Origin: Chondrus crispus
Taxonomy: Eukaryota; Rhodophyta; Florideophyceae; Gigartinales; Gigartinaceae
DNA: 64,000 nucleotides
NCBI RefSeq assembly: GCF_000350225.1
Contig: NW_005179334.1
Location: 611,619-675,618 of the forward strand
Direction of reading: 5' to 3'
Shown here: positions 54,581 through 64,000 of the stretch, piece after piece
Position numbering within the stretch: position 1 is the stretch's first letter
Layout of the letters: the number at the start of each line of letters is the position of its first letter
Notes under the pieces: model-generated
Database searches by the model: none
Seen by the model: only the letters and a program-made list of their open reading frames with translations
Told to the model about the DNA's origin: nothing
Made by a program: the position numbers and the translations under genes

Positions 54581-57500
54581 TTTGGGTGAGGTCTCTGCCG
54601 GTACGTCCCCGGAGGCGTTGGGCGTAGCGAGACACCAACTCCTCCGGGACGTGAGTCCGCGCCGTCCAAGTGGGCGCGTCGTAATCCGCCCACTTGATGA
54701 GGAACTCCGTAGTTCCGTCTTCCATAACTCGATGTTTCAGTAGCCGTTCGACGGCATACTGCGTTCCCGCGGTGACCTTATCGGCGAGGTCCCGCGGGGT
54801 CGTCGTACTTGCTCGTGGCGCGTCCCTCGGAGGCGGCGCGTACACGCAGCGGTCGGCGGAGACTCGCTCGGTGACCCCATCACGATCGATCGTGATGGTT
54901 CGGCGGTCATTGGCGAGCACGCGGTAGGGTCCGACAGCGGGCGAAGCGAGCTTGTTTGATGTCTTAGCCCCATCGATGGGGTTGAGATATACGTATTCTC
55001 CGGGACGGAGCCGGGAATTAATACGTCGTATGCGCTTATCGAAGTCGCGCTTGTAGCGAGCCTGCGTCCGACGCAGGCTCCCGTAGGCCTTCTGGATAGT
55101 CGAATCCAAGGTCTTGAGGAACTCGGCACGTTGGTTCCCCCTATCGGAAGGGGGCGCATCGCCGTCCGCCCGTCGGAGAGAGAACTCCGGCGGTGGCCTG
55201 CTGAGCACGAGCTCAAACGGCGTGGTGCGTGTGGTGCGATGTACGTGGGAGTTGTACGCATACGTAAGCGGCCCCACGTACACATCCCAGTCGTCCTGGT
55301 GTTCACCCACGTAGTTCCGCAGCATCGAGGCGATTGTTCGGTTATAACGCTCGACTTGCCCGTTCGTCTGGGGATGGTACGCCGAAGTGTACAAATTCGT
55401 TATCCCCAGAACGCGGCACGTGCTGTGGAAGAACTTGGCATTAAACTGAGGGCCGTTGTCCGAAAGCAACGTGCGAGGGACGCCATACTTGAACACCCAC
55501 GAGTCGCAGAACGCAACTGCGACCGTGTGCGCTGTTATCGTGCGGAGCGCAACGACTTGCGTTAGCTTACTGAAGCGGTCCGTGATCACGAGCAGGAACC
55601 GTTTTCCTGTCTTCGTCTTGGGGAGCGGCCCCAAGATGTCGATCGCGAGGCTCTCGAGGGGCCTCGTAGCTGGAAACAATCTCAATCGGTTGAGATGTTT
55701 CCTCAGCTTCACCCGGTTCATCGCGCAGGTTCGACACCCTCGCACCGTGGTTGCGACGTCCGCAGCCAGGTGGGGCCAGTAGTACTCGCGTCGAAGTGCG
55801 TAGTACATACGGTTCTGGCCCGGGTGCCCCGCGATGGCCGGGTTGTGGCACAGGCGAAGGAGCCTGGCGCGGAGCGTCCGAGGTACCACGACCTGAACGA
55901 TATCAGGGTCGAAGGGGTGTCTCCGCTTGAGCACCCCTTGGTGGTCCTCGAAGAACGCGGAGTCCCGGGACTCCGACTGTCGTGCCAAAACGGTTTGGCA
56001 GAAGTCATCCACGCGTTGCTCCTCGGCTATCTCCTCTATCGTAAGAGGGGCCGGAAGGTCGTCCTGCGGTGGGGCGACCGGGGAGTCGAGCGCGCCAGCC
56101 TCGGGGTCTTCGGCGCGCTGGATGTCGGCGGCGTCGAACTCGTCGTTCTCCTCCCAAAACGAATTGGGTCCTTGGAGAGCGGGGGCTTCGTCGTCACCTC
56201 GCGGTTCGTCGCGCGTCCGTGCGCGCGACCTTGTTCGGGCTTCGGCTTGATTCCGTGTCGTTACGAAGACATGGACGGCCTGATGATCACAGCTCGCGGT
56301 ACAAGCGTGGTCCGCGAGCTCGTTCGATACGTCTCGAACTGTCGTGCCCCCGTCGAAAGTGGGGATGTCGTCATCCACCTCGACGGTGGAGCGAAGGTCA
56401 TCGGCGACCTTCGGCGACACGAGTCGTGACAGGGCATCGGGCACCTGATGCACGCGTCCGGGGCGGTACTGAATGGTGAAATCGTATTCAGCCAGACGTA
56501 GCCGCCACCGGGTGAGTCTTCCGGAACTCTCGGTGAGGGACATGAGCCATCGGAGGGCGTCATGGTCCGTCCGTACGGTGAACTTCGTGCCTTCTACGTA
56601 CGGCCGTAGTGTGCGGACGGCCCACACTACGGCGAAGCACTCGCGTTCGGTAGCGCTGTAGTTGCGCTCACTATCGGACAGTGAGTACGACCAATACCCC
56701 ACGGGGCGCCAGTCGTTCGGCTCTTCGTGCTCCTGAAGTAAGGTGCAGCCGAGTTGGTAGGCACTCGCGTCGGTGTCTATCATGTACGGACGACCGTGCC
56801 GGGGCAACGCCAGGATCGGCGGAGCGATCATGCACTTCTTAAGGTTCTCGAACGCCTGAAGTTGCAACTCCGTGGGGTTATAGAAATCGGGATCCGAATC
56901 CTTGCGCGTCATGTCGGTCAGAGGACGCGCAATCTTGGCGAACCCCTTAACGAATCGGCGGTATACGTTACACGCCCCGAGGAACGAGCGCACTTGCGTC
57001 AACGTCCTCGGGAACGTGAACGTCTTGAAAGCGTCGGCCGCCGTATCGGCCACGCTCAACTTGCCTGGGGAGATAACGTGCCCCAGGTAGTGCACCTTCG
57101 GTCGGAAGAAGCTGCACTTCTTGAGCTTAAGGGAGATACCGGAACTCCGCAGTAAGCTCAAGACGGTATCGAGATGCCTCGCGTGTTCTCCGTGCGTACG
57201 GGAGAACACGATCACGTCGTCGAGATAGACGAGGCATATTTGCCAGCGGACTCCGGAGAGTATTATGTCGAGCGCACGTTGGAAGGTGGCCGGTGCCCCT
57301 TTAAGTCCAAACGGCATGCGCAAGTGGCGAAACGTGCCCATGTGCGTCGTAAACGTGGTCTTATCCCGGTCTTCCGGAGCGACCGGGATCTGCCAATAAC
57401 CGGAATTGCAGTCCAACGTGGTGAAGACGGCTGCATCTCCTAACGAGTCGATGCAGTCGTCCATCCGTGGCAGCGGATACGAATCCGCTGCGGTTTTCGC

Positions 57501-59135
57501 GTTGAGACGCCGGTAGTCTACGCAGAACCGAAGAGAGCCGTCTTTCTTCGGTACGAGCACCACCGGGGACGCCCACTCGGTGCTCGCGGGTTCGATAACC
57601 CCTGCGTTCAACATGTTGTTGACCTCCTTCGCAACCATTTCGCGCATGGCCGGGCCCTTCCGATAGGGCATAGAACGAATCGGTTTCGTTCCCGGTTCGA
57701 GGGGGATGCGGTGCTCCGTGGCTTGGATCGTTCCAAGCGCACCGCTCCATAGGCTCGAGTGCTTACGGAGCATCTCGAGCACGTGGCCACGGAGCTTGTC
57801 ATCATCGATGTATGACAGGTCGATCTCTTTTTCCCAATCCATCGGTGGATTTTCGGGATCCTTTTGCTGGGGGAGTACAGTACCCCTCGCCGTCGGTTGG
57901 CGTAAAGGTGACCGTTCGACCGGGTCGACCCCCCTGCCCCCGGCGGTGGTCTTATCGTCGGGGTTGGATCGGCCAACTCCTACCCCACCGACTTGATCGG
58001 TCAAGTCGGTCAGGTGTAGCGCGTGCGCGATCCCCTCGGCGACCTTACGTTCGGGAGTGAGGATCGCGAGGGGGTTGCGCTTCGCGTATCCCACGACGGT
58101 GTGCTTCGGAAGCCTCCTTTCTCGTCGTGAGAAATTCGCGACGATGACGTCGAAGGTCTGATTCGGTAGGACCTCCGCGACGCCATTCGTCAGCCTCACT
58201 CCATGTCGGTGTTGGAGTGAGGGCTTGGGTTCCAGGAACACGAGGCCCCTCCCCGCGGTTGTCACACGCACGCGGGCTTGTGACATCGCGGGGATGGTAA
58301 CCCAGCGGGCGATTCGGATCGCTTGCGGGGCCTCCTCGCGTACGTCTGGCCGACCCGTGTGTCGCCCGTGTCGCCTGGTAGGGGGGGTCGACTCCCCCTT
58401 TCCGTCAACGATGGCGACAGAACCGCCTTGGCGTAGCTCCATTCGTTGGGCTTCGATGTCGATACATCGCACGTGCGTATCGATGAAGGCCGTGCCGAGG
58501 AGGACCGGCACGGCGAGCTGGTCCGCAACTACGAACGGAATTCGGAACACCGTGTTCCTCAACCGCACCGCCAGGCGGACGACGGCCGAAAGCTTGAGGG
58601 GGTTGCTATTCGCGCCTGCCAATCGTGGCAGAGGTGCGTCGTGCACGACGTAACGCGTCCAATCGGGGGGAAGGTCGGCCTTCCTCACCAGATTATACCC
58701 CGAGCACGTATCAACAGCGATCGTGCGGGGTTTAAATGCATTTCCCTCTGTGGCTATCGAGCCGAGGACGTTGTAGATCTTCGACGTCATAAGGCAAATG
58801 ACGCCGTCGACAACCTTTGGGGCGACCTTATCGGTGAGGTCGTTCCGTCGGGGCCTTCGGTTTCGGTGCTGGCCCCGCTTGCGTTTCCTTCTCCCCCTTC
58901 CTTGGGGCGTCCGCGGATCAGTGACGCCCCTCGGATTACTCGAGTCCGTACGACACGGACCTCTCTCCGGCGACCTTGGGCTCGCGGGAGTCAGGGGGTC
59001 GACCGAATCTTTTCGGTCGTCGTTGCCCCCGTCGCCATCGTTACGCCTCACCGGGACGTCGGCTGTCCCGGTGTCTTGTTCTCCTAACGTCGGGCCTTCG
59101 GAGGCCTCGACGTGCGCTCCCTCCTGTATCGGCAT
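54555..59135 (-). CDS. Pol polyprotein of gypsy A
   Basis: 1526 codons. After a charged N-terminal part come an aspartic protease (DTCSG near residue 141, with LLGTAFIDTH further on), reverse transcriptase (FCVDYRRLN, PFGLKGAPATFQ, and the YLDD box in LVYLDDVIVFSR), RNase H (IDTDASAYQLG), integrase with its HHCC zinc part and a D-D-E core (LAIDILGP, LLSDNGPQF, HPQTNGQVERYN), a GPY-type block (SPAVGPYRVL) and a C-terminal chromodomain (VERLLKHRV then FLIKWADYDAPTW). All domains are in chromovirus order and motifs look canonical. The protein copies the element's RNA and inserts the cDNA; the chromodomain usually guides insertion to chromatin. Confidence 0.94.
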   Translation of the reverse strand: MPIQEGAHVEASEGPTLGEQDTGTADVPVRRNDGDGGNDDRKDSVDPLTPASPRSPERGPCRTDSSNPRGVTDPRTPQGRGRRKRKRGQHRNRRPRRNDLTDKVAPKVVDGVICLMTSKIYNVLGSIATEGNAFKPRTIAVDTCSGYNLVRKADLPPDWTRYVVHDAPLPRLAGANSNPLKLSAVVRLAVRLRNTVFRIPFVVADQLAVPVLLGTAFIDTHVRCIDIEAQRMELRQGGSVAIVDGKGESTPPTRRHGRHTGRPDVREEAPQAIRIARWVTIPAMSQARVRVTTAGRGLVFLEPKPSLQHRHGVRLTNGVAEVLPNQTFDVIVANFSRRERRLPKHTVVGYAKRNPLAILTPERKVAEGIAHALHLTDLTDQVGGVGVGRSNPDDKTTAGGRGVDPVERSPLRQPTARGTVLPQQKDPENPPMDWEKEIDLSYIDDDKLRGHVLEMLRKHSSLWSGALGTIQATEHRIPLEPGTKPIRSMPYRKGPAMREMVAKEVNNMLNAGVIEPASTEWASPVVLVPKKDGSLRFCVDYRRLNAKTAADSYPLPRMDDCIDSLGDAAVFTTLDCNSGYWQIPVAPEDRDKTTFTTHMGTFRHLRMPFGLKGAPATFQRALDIILSGVRWQICLVYLDDVIVFSRTHGEHARHLDTVLSLLRSSGISLKLKKCSFFRPKVHYLGHVISPGKLSVADTAADAFKTFTFPRTLTQVRSFLGACNVYRRFVKGFAKIARPLTDMTRKDSDPDFYNPTELQLQAFENLKKCMIAPPILALPRHGRPYMIDTDASAYQLGCTLLQEHEEPNDWRPVGYWSYSLSDSERNYSATERECFAVVWAVRTLRPYVEGTKFTVRTDHDALRWLMSLTESSGRLTRWRLRLAEYDFTIQYRPGRVHQVPDALSRLVSPKVADDLRSTVEVDDDIPTFDGGTTVRDVSNELADHACTASCDHQAVHVFVTTRNQAEARTRSRARTRDEPRGDDEAPALQGPNSFWEENDEFDAADIQRAEDPEAGALDSPVAPPQDDLPAPLTIEEIAEEQRVDDFCQTVLARQSESRDSAFFEDHQGVLKRRHPFDPDIVQVVVPRTLRARLLRLCHNPAIAGHPGQNRMYYALRREYYWPHLAADVATTVRGCRTCAMNRVKLRKHLNRLRLFPATRPLESLAIDILGPLPKTKTGKRFLLVITDRFSKLTQVVALRTITAHTVAVAFCDSWVFKYGVPRTLLSDNGPQFNAKFFHSTCRVLGITNLYTSAYHPQTNGQVERYNRTIASMLRNYVGEHQDDWDVYVGPLTYAYNSHVHRTTRTTPFELVLSRPPPEFSLRRADGDAPPSDRGNQRAEFLKTLDSTIQKAYGSLRRTQARYKRDFDKRIRRINSRLRPGEYVYLNPIDGAKTSNKLASPAVGPYRVLANDRRTITIDRDGVTERVSADRCVYAPPPRDAPRASTTTPRDLADKVTAGTQYAVERLLKHRVMEDGTTEFLIKWADYDAPTWTARTHVPEELVSRYAQRLRGRTGRDLTQTVNADVHA

Positions 59136-59275
59136 TACAGGAGCTCCCGTGCCCGCCTCCGGAAGCGGGGGATGTATTATCGGACAATACCCCCCGTGTC
59201 CTTGGCGAGCACGCGGGGTCGGGTCTAGTTCGTGGGGAAGAGACGGCTCACGCGACCGCGTGTACGTAACCGTCT

Positions 59276-61845
59276 TTACCCTTTTTTCGAACTACCCGTG
59301 CTATCGGAGCTAACCTCCTGGCTATCGACGGCCAGGTCCTCTTCCGGTAGCCGGTCACGTGGGTCGGGACGATTCCCCCACTGCGACTCGGCGGCCTTGG
59401 CGAAGTACTCGGGTACTTCCGGGCCTTGACCTGCGGCGTCCGGTCGTCGCAAGATATGGGGGACGAAGCGAGTCGGCTGTCCTTCGTGACCCTCCGTGGG
59501 TAGAGGGTACGGATCCTCTACCCAGTCTTGCAGGTACATTATCGCATTTTGTACCTGTTGGGGTAACCGAGAACGGTCTCGGTCCCCTCTTTCTCCTTGT
59601 CGGGGGTACCTTGTGTCCGCCTGGCGATAGGCGGGTCGATCCCGACGATCGACTTCGTTACGACTGTACCCGCCTCCACGGGGGGCGAAGCGTGCGCCCC
59701 CACCCGTTCGGTTCGGGAAACCTTGACGCGGGGGACGGCCCTCGCCCACCGCTTGCCGGAGGAGATTACGCGCACCGGGGCGCGTCTCCATCTGGTAGCG
59801 GTAGTTCCTGTACGCCGTGAACATCCGTTGTTCCGGCGACAGGAACGGGCACGCGTACATGGCATGCCCGTACGTACGGCATAGCCAGCACACGTACGCG
59901 CTGCCGTCCGTTGAGGCGAAGGTCGCCGCGTGCCGCGCCTCCTCATCGGTGAGGAGGGGCACGCGAGGCGCTTGGCCTCCTGCATCTCGGCTCGATATGT
60001 CGAGCTCTGCGACCCGGGGGTCTGTACCCCTTGCCACTCTTGGAGTGGCCGCGAAGGCGGTCGCGTAACTCGATGTCGTTCCGGTCGACATCGGTGAAGG
60101 GGTTCGTGCCCCACGGGCCCTGCTCCTTGCGTAATGAGGACAGGGTCGGCCTGCCACTCATTCTCCCCGATATGGAGGGTCGAGGCGGGCGAACTTGTCG
60201 CGGCGGACTTCGTAGTCCTACCAGCCTTCCCTGCCGGTTTCGAATCCGGCAGAGGTAAACCGCGCCGGGCGCGGTACGTTGTACCTTCCGCCGTGGCGAT
60301 ACGGCGGATGGTCGGAAGATCGGTCTTCTGACTGCCTGGCAGCCTTTGCACAGTTTCGGATACTGCGGCACGGGTTGCCGGTGCAAGTCCCCGCACGAAG
60401 TAGTGCGCGAGGGACTGTTCGGAGAAGACTGCCGTGCATCGGAACGCGGCAGTCTCGAGTCGGTCAGCAAACGTGCTTTCCGTCTCATGCGATTGCTGTC
60501 GCGCCGTAGCGACAGCGTCGTACGCTTCACCTAACACGTCGTCCGTGAGGTAGCGTTTTAAGAATTGATTCACAAGCCCCGGCCAGCTCACGTCGTCGTG
60601 GAGCTGGCCGGCGCGGAGGCCACGCATCGTGTAACTCGTATACAGGCGCTCCGCGTCGCGCTCGAGGAAGTGCGCGAGGACTCGTACCGCAACACCTTCG
60701 GTCAGGTGTTGCGCGTTGAAGGTGATCCGGATATCCTTCAAGAACGGCAGCAGCTGGATCGGGTCGGTGCCGTCGAAGCTGCGCATCGTGGGACGGATCC
60801 CACGACAGCGTTGGACGTACTTCGCGATCCGTCCCGCGTCACCCGAGGTAACGAGCCTCGAGGTGTTATCCAAGCGGTACATACGATAGTCAGCAACGGC
60901 GCTGAACTCTTGGATCATCGTATGTACCGGCTCGAGCTCGGGTTCAGCGGGACCCAGCGTGCCGAAGGAGGTAACCGGTAGCGTACGGACGTCTACCGGA
61001 CCTGGATGCTCGGCGTAACTCGCCGGCGGGTAGCCGCCCCAGCGGGGATCGACGGAGAACATCGGTTCTCCGGATCCGCGGGCGGCTCCTCCACGGTCCT
61101 TTTCGTCCGCGTACGATACGCGGTCCACTTGCCGCCTACTTCCGGCGATAGGCGGCAAGGCTTGGGTCTCAGACGCGAAGTTCGCGTCTATCGGAGGACG
61201 GCTTCCTTCTGCAGTCCGACTGGTAGCGGCACCAGTCGGACGCCAACCCTCGGGGGCGGCGGCGCTCGGAGGTACGGTACCACCGGGCCCTCTCGGGAGG
61301 GCACCGGGTAGCCTTTCGGCCATGGTACGTTCCATGTCACGAGCACGCCGACGAGTGGCGTCGAGCTCAGCGGAGAGGTGCGCGAACGCACCCAATTGCT
61401 CTGCAGACGGAGAGGTTCGGTCCTCGGGTCGTCTCACCGAGGTCGGCCTCTCAGGGCGACCTTGCCCGGACGGTCCGGGCGAGGCGAAACGGGAGTCTTC
61501 GACGAGCACGATCCGCGAGTGTAACTCGTCGATCAGTGCTCGGAGATTCTCTAAGGACTGCGTCACTCTATCGAACCTCCCTTCACGCAGGGAGCGGAGT
61601 TCGGCCATGCATCGAGTGTATACATGGTCCGATACATCGATCCGAAGGGAAGTACGGACTTCCTCGATGTATTCGGCTATGCGTTCGAACATCGCCGCCG
61701 CTCTTTCCTCGGAGGATCCGAGCGACGGTTCGCGGTCACGAGGACCTGCGTCGCCGTCGCCCGACGGGGCGGATGGGGACTGCACAGCGGCCGGACTCAG
61801 ATCCGCCGCTTCGGAGCGGATCGAGGGCTCAAACTCTTGGCTCAT
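59276..61845 (-). other. Gag coding region of gypsy A
   Basis: Gag starts at 61845 (MSQEFEPSIRSEAADL), 81 bases inside the 5' LTR. It holds a coiled-coil-like N-terminal part, a retrotransposon gag core (from about VHTMIQEFSAVADYRMYRLD onward) and a zinc knuckle CWLCRTYGHAMYAC. The core is homologous to those in elements B and C. The region spans two overlapping frames before pol. Confidence 0.88.
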
Positions 61846-61925
61846 CTCGACGCGATCGGTTCGCGGAGGGAAGCGGAAGTCTTCTCGGAGATCGGACTCC
61901 AGGGTCTTCTAGGTCGGGAGACCAC

Positions 61926-62586
61926 TGTAGCATAAACGCCCCCAGCGGAGAGGGGTGTATGCACAGCTCGACGTAGACCCCGTCCGAACGGGAAGACGGG
62001 GGTGAAGCGGGACACCAGCTAACGGCACCGGGCAGCGGGCCCGGGTAGCGTGGTAGAGCGGGAACGGGGAGGACGCCGGTACGCGCGAGCGGTTCGACGC
62101 CTCGACGCCCCGGCGCGGTACTGGGTGACGATCCAGTACCGACGGGCGGAGGCGGAGCCGGCTCGTGGGCGTACCGCGCGCGTCCTCAACCCGCGCTCGG
62201 TGCCGCTCTAAGGTAGTTAGCGAACGCTACCTTAGAATAAGCGGGAAGGCGGACCTTGACGGTCGGTGGGTGACAAGTCCGTGCTTGTCCTCCTCCACCG
62301 CCGCCGGTCCGCTCCATATTTAATGTACATAATAACCTATCATAATAGTACAGTACCGATGTACTGTAGCGGTCGGTCGACACTGTAATACTGTCAGTCA
62401 TCGGGGCTGACAGTACACGTGTGTGTGCGCGCTCTTCGGTCCCGCGCGTACACGTGTACACGTGCGCCCCCTGTACTCGGGGTTACACGTGGTGGTACTG
62501 TAGAGCATCGAGCTCTACAGTAACCGATCCGATCCTGAGTTGATCTAATCTAAAATAAAGCCCCAGGGGGGGGGGGTTATACTACA
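61926..62586 (-). repeat. 5' LTR of gypsy A
   Basis: 661 bp, about 99 percent like the left LTR by eye, apart from a 12-13-base tandem addition there. Confidence 0.93.
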
Positions 62587-63676
62587 ACAACAAGAATCGC
62601 TTCTTTTTTGCATTTTGTGAAAACGTGGTGCATAAAGGGCTCTTCCACCGCATTTTTGTAAACTTTCTACCGGTTGGGCACACACATGAGGACATTGACC
62701 GCCGATTCAGCCGAATTTCTGTCTTCATGCGGGATAGGAATACACCCTGTGTTTCGGAACTTCACAGGCACATTGTTGAAAGTCAAGGGAGAAACTCTGC
62801 ATCAGTACAAAACAACATACATGCCAGCCGCGTCTCTGGTATGAACAATTTTTCAGGTGCCTGTGAAGAACAAAGTGCAGTGGCATTGAGAATCAACAAC
62901 ATGCTCGCGTTCAGAAAGTTCGTCTTCGAGCGGGATGATTCCCATGAGCTCGAAGGAGGTGGTTCTCACGTTACCTGCCTGGTCGGGTATAAAATGGTGG
63001 AAAAGAGGGAATCGCTTCAGAAACTTGATAGAACCGAAGGATTCATTGGTTCTTTCCTCCGTTTTGTTCCAGATATGAGAAAAGCACCAGTCATACAAAC
63101 AAACAAGCCCTCCCAAGTTGACATCAGCGCGTATCGCAAGCGCATAAATGTGACAGAGAAAAGAATTGGATGTAGAGAAAAAGTGTTATCGCTTCTTTCT
63201 GAAATAGACTCAATGGAAAGCAAAGAGTCCGCCCCGCTGGAGTGGGACTTCCAGCATTTTGCTTCTTTTTGCGATGATTGCGGCGAACTTGAGGCATCAT
63301 ATGATGATTCGGAAAGCGAATTGGCTCTGGAAGACACGTGCTCGTATGATAAGGCAGCATGGTGACTGTGAACTGCGGGTCAAACGTGACCGAAGTGACA
63401 CCATTTTGGTTGGGAAGAATTGAACATGTTGAGAATGCAAATTGCAACAACGTCGTTTTAAATGTTCGGTGGTTCGAACTTGTACAGGGACAGAAAGGAG
63501 GAAGCTTGTGCTACACTGGGCGTTACGCCCCCATGAAACAAAACGATCAATCACAGAGTGATATACCCTCAGCGGCAGTTCTCGTTTACTTTCCAGACTT
63601 GAAAACGACCGGTAAGATCCCCGATGTTGTCCAGCGCCTTACCAGGGAATCGCTAGACCCATTTGGAGAAGGTTGA
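62586..63676 (+). pseudogene. DUF7869-type gene fragment, cut by an LTR and frameshifted
   Basis: The frame from the LTR edge reads NKNRFFFAF, and then FLPVGHTHEDIDRRFSRIS. This NKNR...GHTHEDID signature is that of the DUF7869 domain, found in many eukaryotic proteins often linked to transposons; its biochemical role is unknown to me. The expected N-terminal part before the conserved ENKNR is missing because the LTR at 61926-62586 abuts it. This frame runs to TGA at 63363. A second frame (63353-63676) carries on with WLGRIEHVENANCNNVVLNV and a YFPDLKT end, like the C-terminal part of such proteins, so one frame change lies between 63353 and 63363. It could be host-derived or from a DNA transposon. 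Confidence 0.65.
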
Positions 63677-64000
63677 AGACCCTCTTCCAGTTTGATGAAG
63701 GTTGTGCGGCGGCGGCATTTCATGTTTGGGTTGGGGGGGGGATGGGTGCCAGGGGGATACGAAGGGGGGCGGAATGGGTGAGGGTGGAGGTTTCTTTTTT
63801 TTCGTTTCGACAGGACAGAGGGAGGAGGTGGTGACGTGGTGGGACGGAGGAGCACGCTTGGGGAATGGCTGGAAGGGGTCAAGCTGCACGCCGGCGCACA
63901 TCTCAACGAAGTCGTGCAGCATGCCCTTTTGGAGGAGCCTGCATGCTCTTCACATAACACGCTCCCCGCGCTCACGAGCAAGTAGAGCCTATTAATTGCG
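63677..64000. other. G-rich 3' flank, no gene
   Basis: Downstream of the pseudogene. G runs cluster at 63728-63771. A minus-strand proline-rich frame here is a by-product of the G runs. Confidence 0.5.

Larger units (their letters stand above)
48169..62586 (-). mobile_element. Large Ty3/gypsy chromovirus A with an extra 3' module, nearly whole
   Basis: LTRs lie at 48169-48841 (3') and 61926-62586 (5'). They differ by about seven substitutions plus a 12-13-base tandem addition in the left one, so the element is young. Minus-strand parts: primer-site-like TGGTCTCCCGACC next to the 5' LTR, gag (61.85-59.28 kb, in two overlapping frames), pol (59.14-54.56 kb) and a further 5.7 kb before the 3' LTR that holds a long antisense ORF. 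It looks whole or has perhaps one break, unless the family uses frameshifting. At 14.4 kb it is far longer than the usual 5-6 kb. The outer flanks (GATGC left, ACAAC right) do not match. Confidence 0.9.

Overview
This window is eukaryotic DNA packed with transposons. The evidence is introns with GT/AG borders, TATA boxes, LTR retrotransposons with 5-bp target duplications, a PIF/Harbinger transposase and an assembly gap. I cannot name the species. Short genes with few introns among nested Ty1/copia and chromodomain Ty3/gypsy elements would suit a florideophyte red alga, but this is low-confidence inference.

Layout. An LTR piece (1-428) is followed by gene-poor DNA and a PIF/Harbinger transposase (1484-2872, minus). 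About 4.26-6.36 kb is the first copy of a segmental duplication carrying a two-exon gene for a small secreted cysteine-rich peptide (5458-5790). The second copy is at 36.84-38.65 kb (gene at 37813-38145). At 6363-9683 a perfect 52-bp inverted repeat bounds a GC-rich segment with a secreted, Kazal-like cysteine-rich gene (7458-8369, minus), interrupted by 131 Ns. Three copies of a roughly 0.5-kb TIR element lie at 3.3-3.8, 10.2-10.8 and 10.9-17.8 kb. The third copy is split by a Ty1/copia element (11116-17552) whose GATTC target duplication is visible on both sides.

From 18.8 to 36.8 kb lie three related gypsy chromoviruses: one broken (18815-24225, target duplication GTCCT), one that looks whole with a single 1632-codon gag-pol frame (24497-29879, target duplication CGCGT), and one older (31600-36842, no target duplication). 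All three carry a perfect palindrome, AGTGATCACT, at the 5' LTR edge where a tRNA-type primer site is expected.

From 38.65 kb on is a pile of truncated elements: a copia (to 42053), a gypsy fragment (42054-46009), a second gypsy fragment (46010-48168) and a 14.4-kb gypsy (48169-62586, minus). Between pol and its 3' LTR the last one holds an extra 5.7-kb module, bounded by two copies of the pol-end/polypurine sequence and containing an 890-codon ORF antisense to gag-pol. Its right LTR cuts into a gene with a GHTHEDID motif (DUF7869-type), left as a pseudogene (62586-63676).

Leading observations: the two secreted-peptide genes differ by four coding bases, all amino-acid changing, while their 129-bp introns are identical; the antisense module in the large gypsy; the 52-bp inverted repeat around the Kazal-like gene; and several large perfect palindromes. 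LTR elements are described as fossils; identities were judged by eye.
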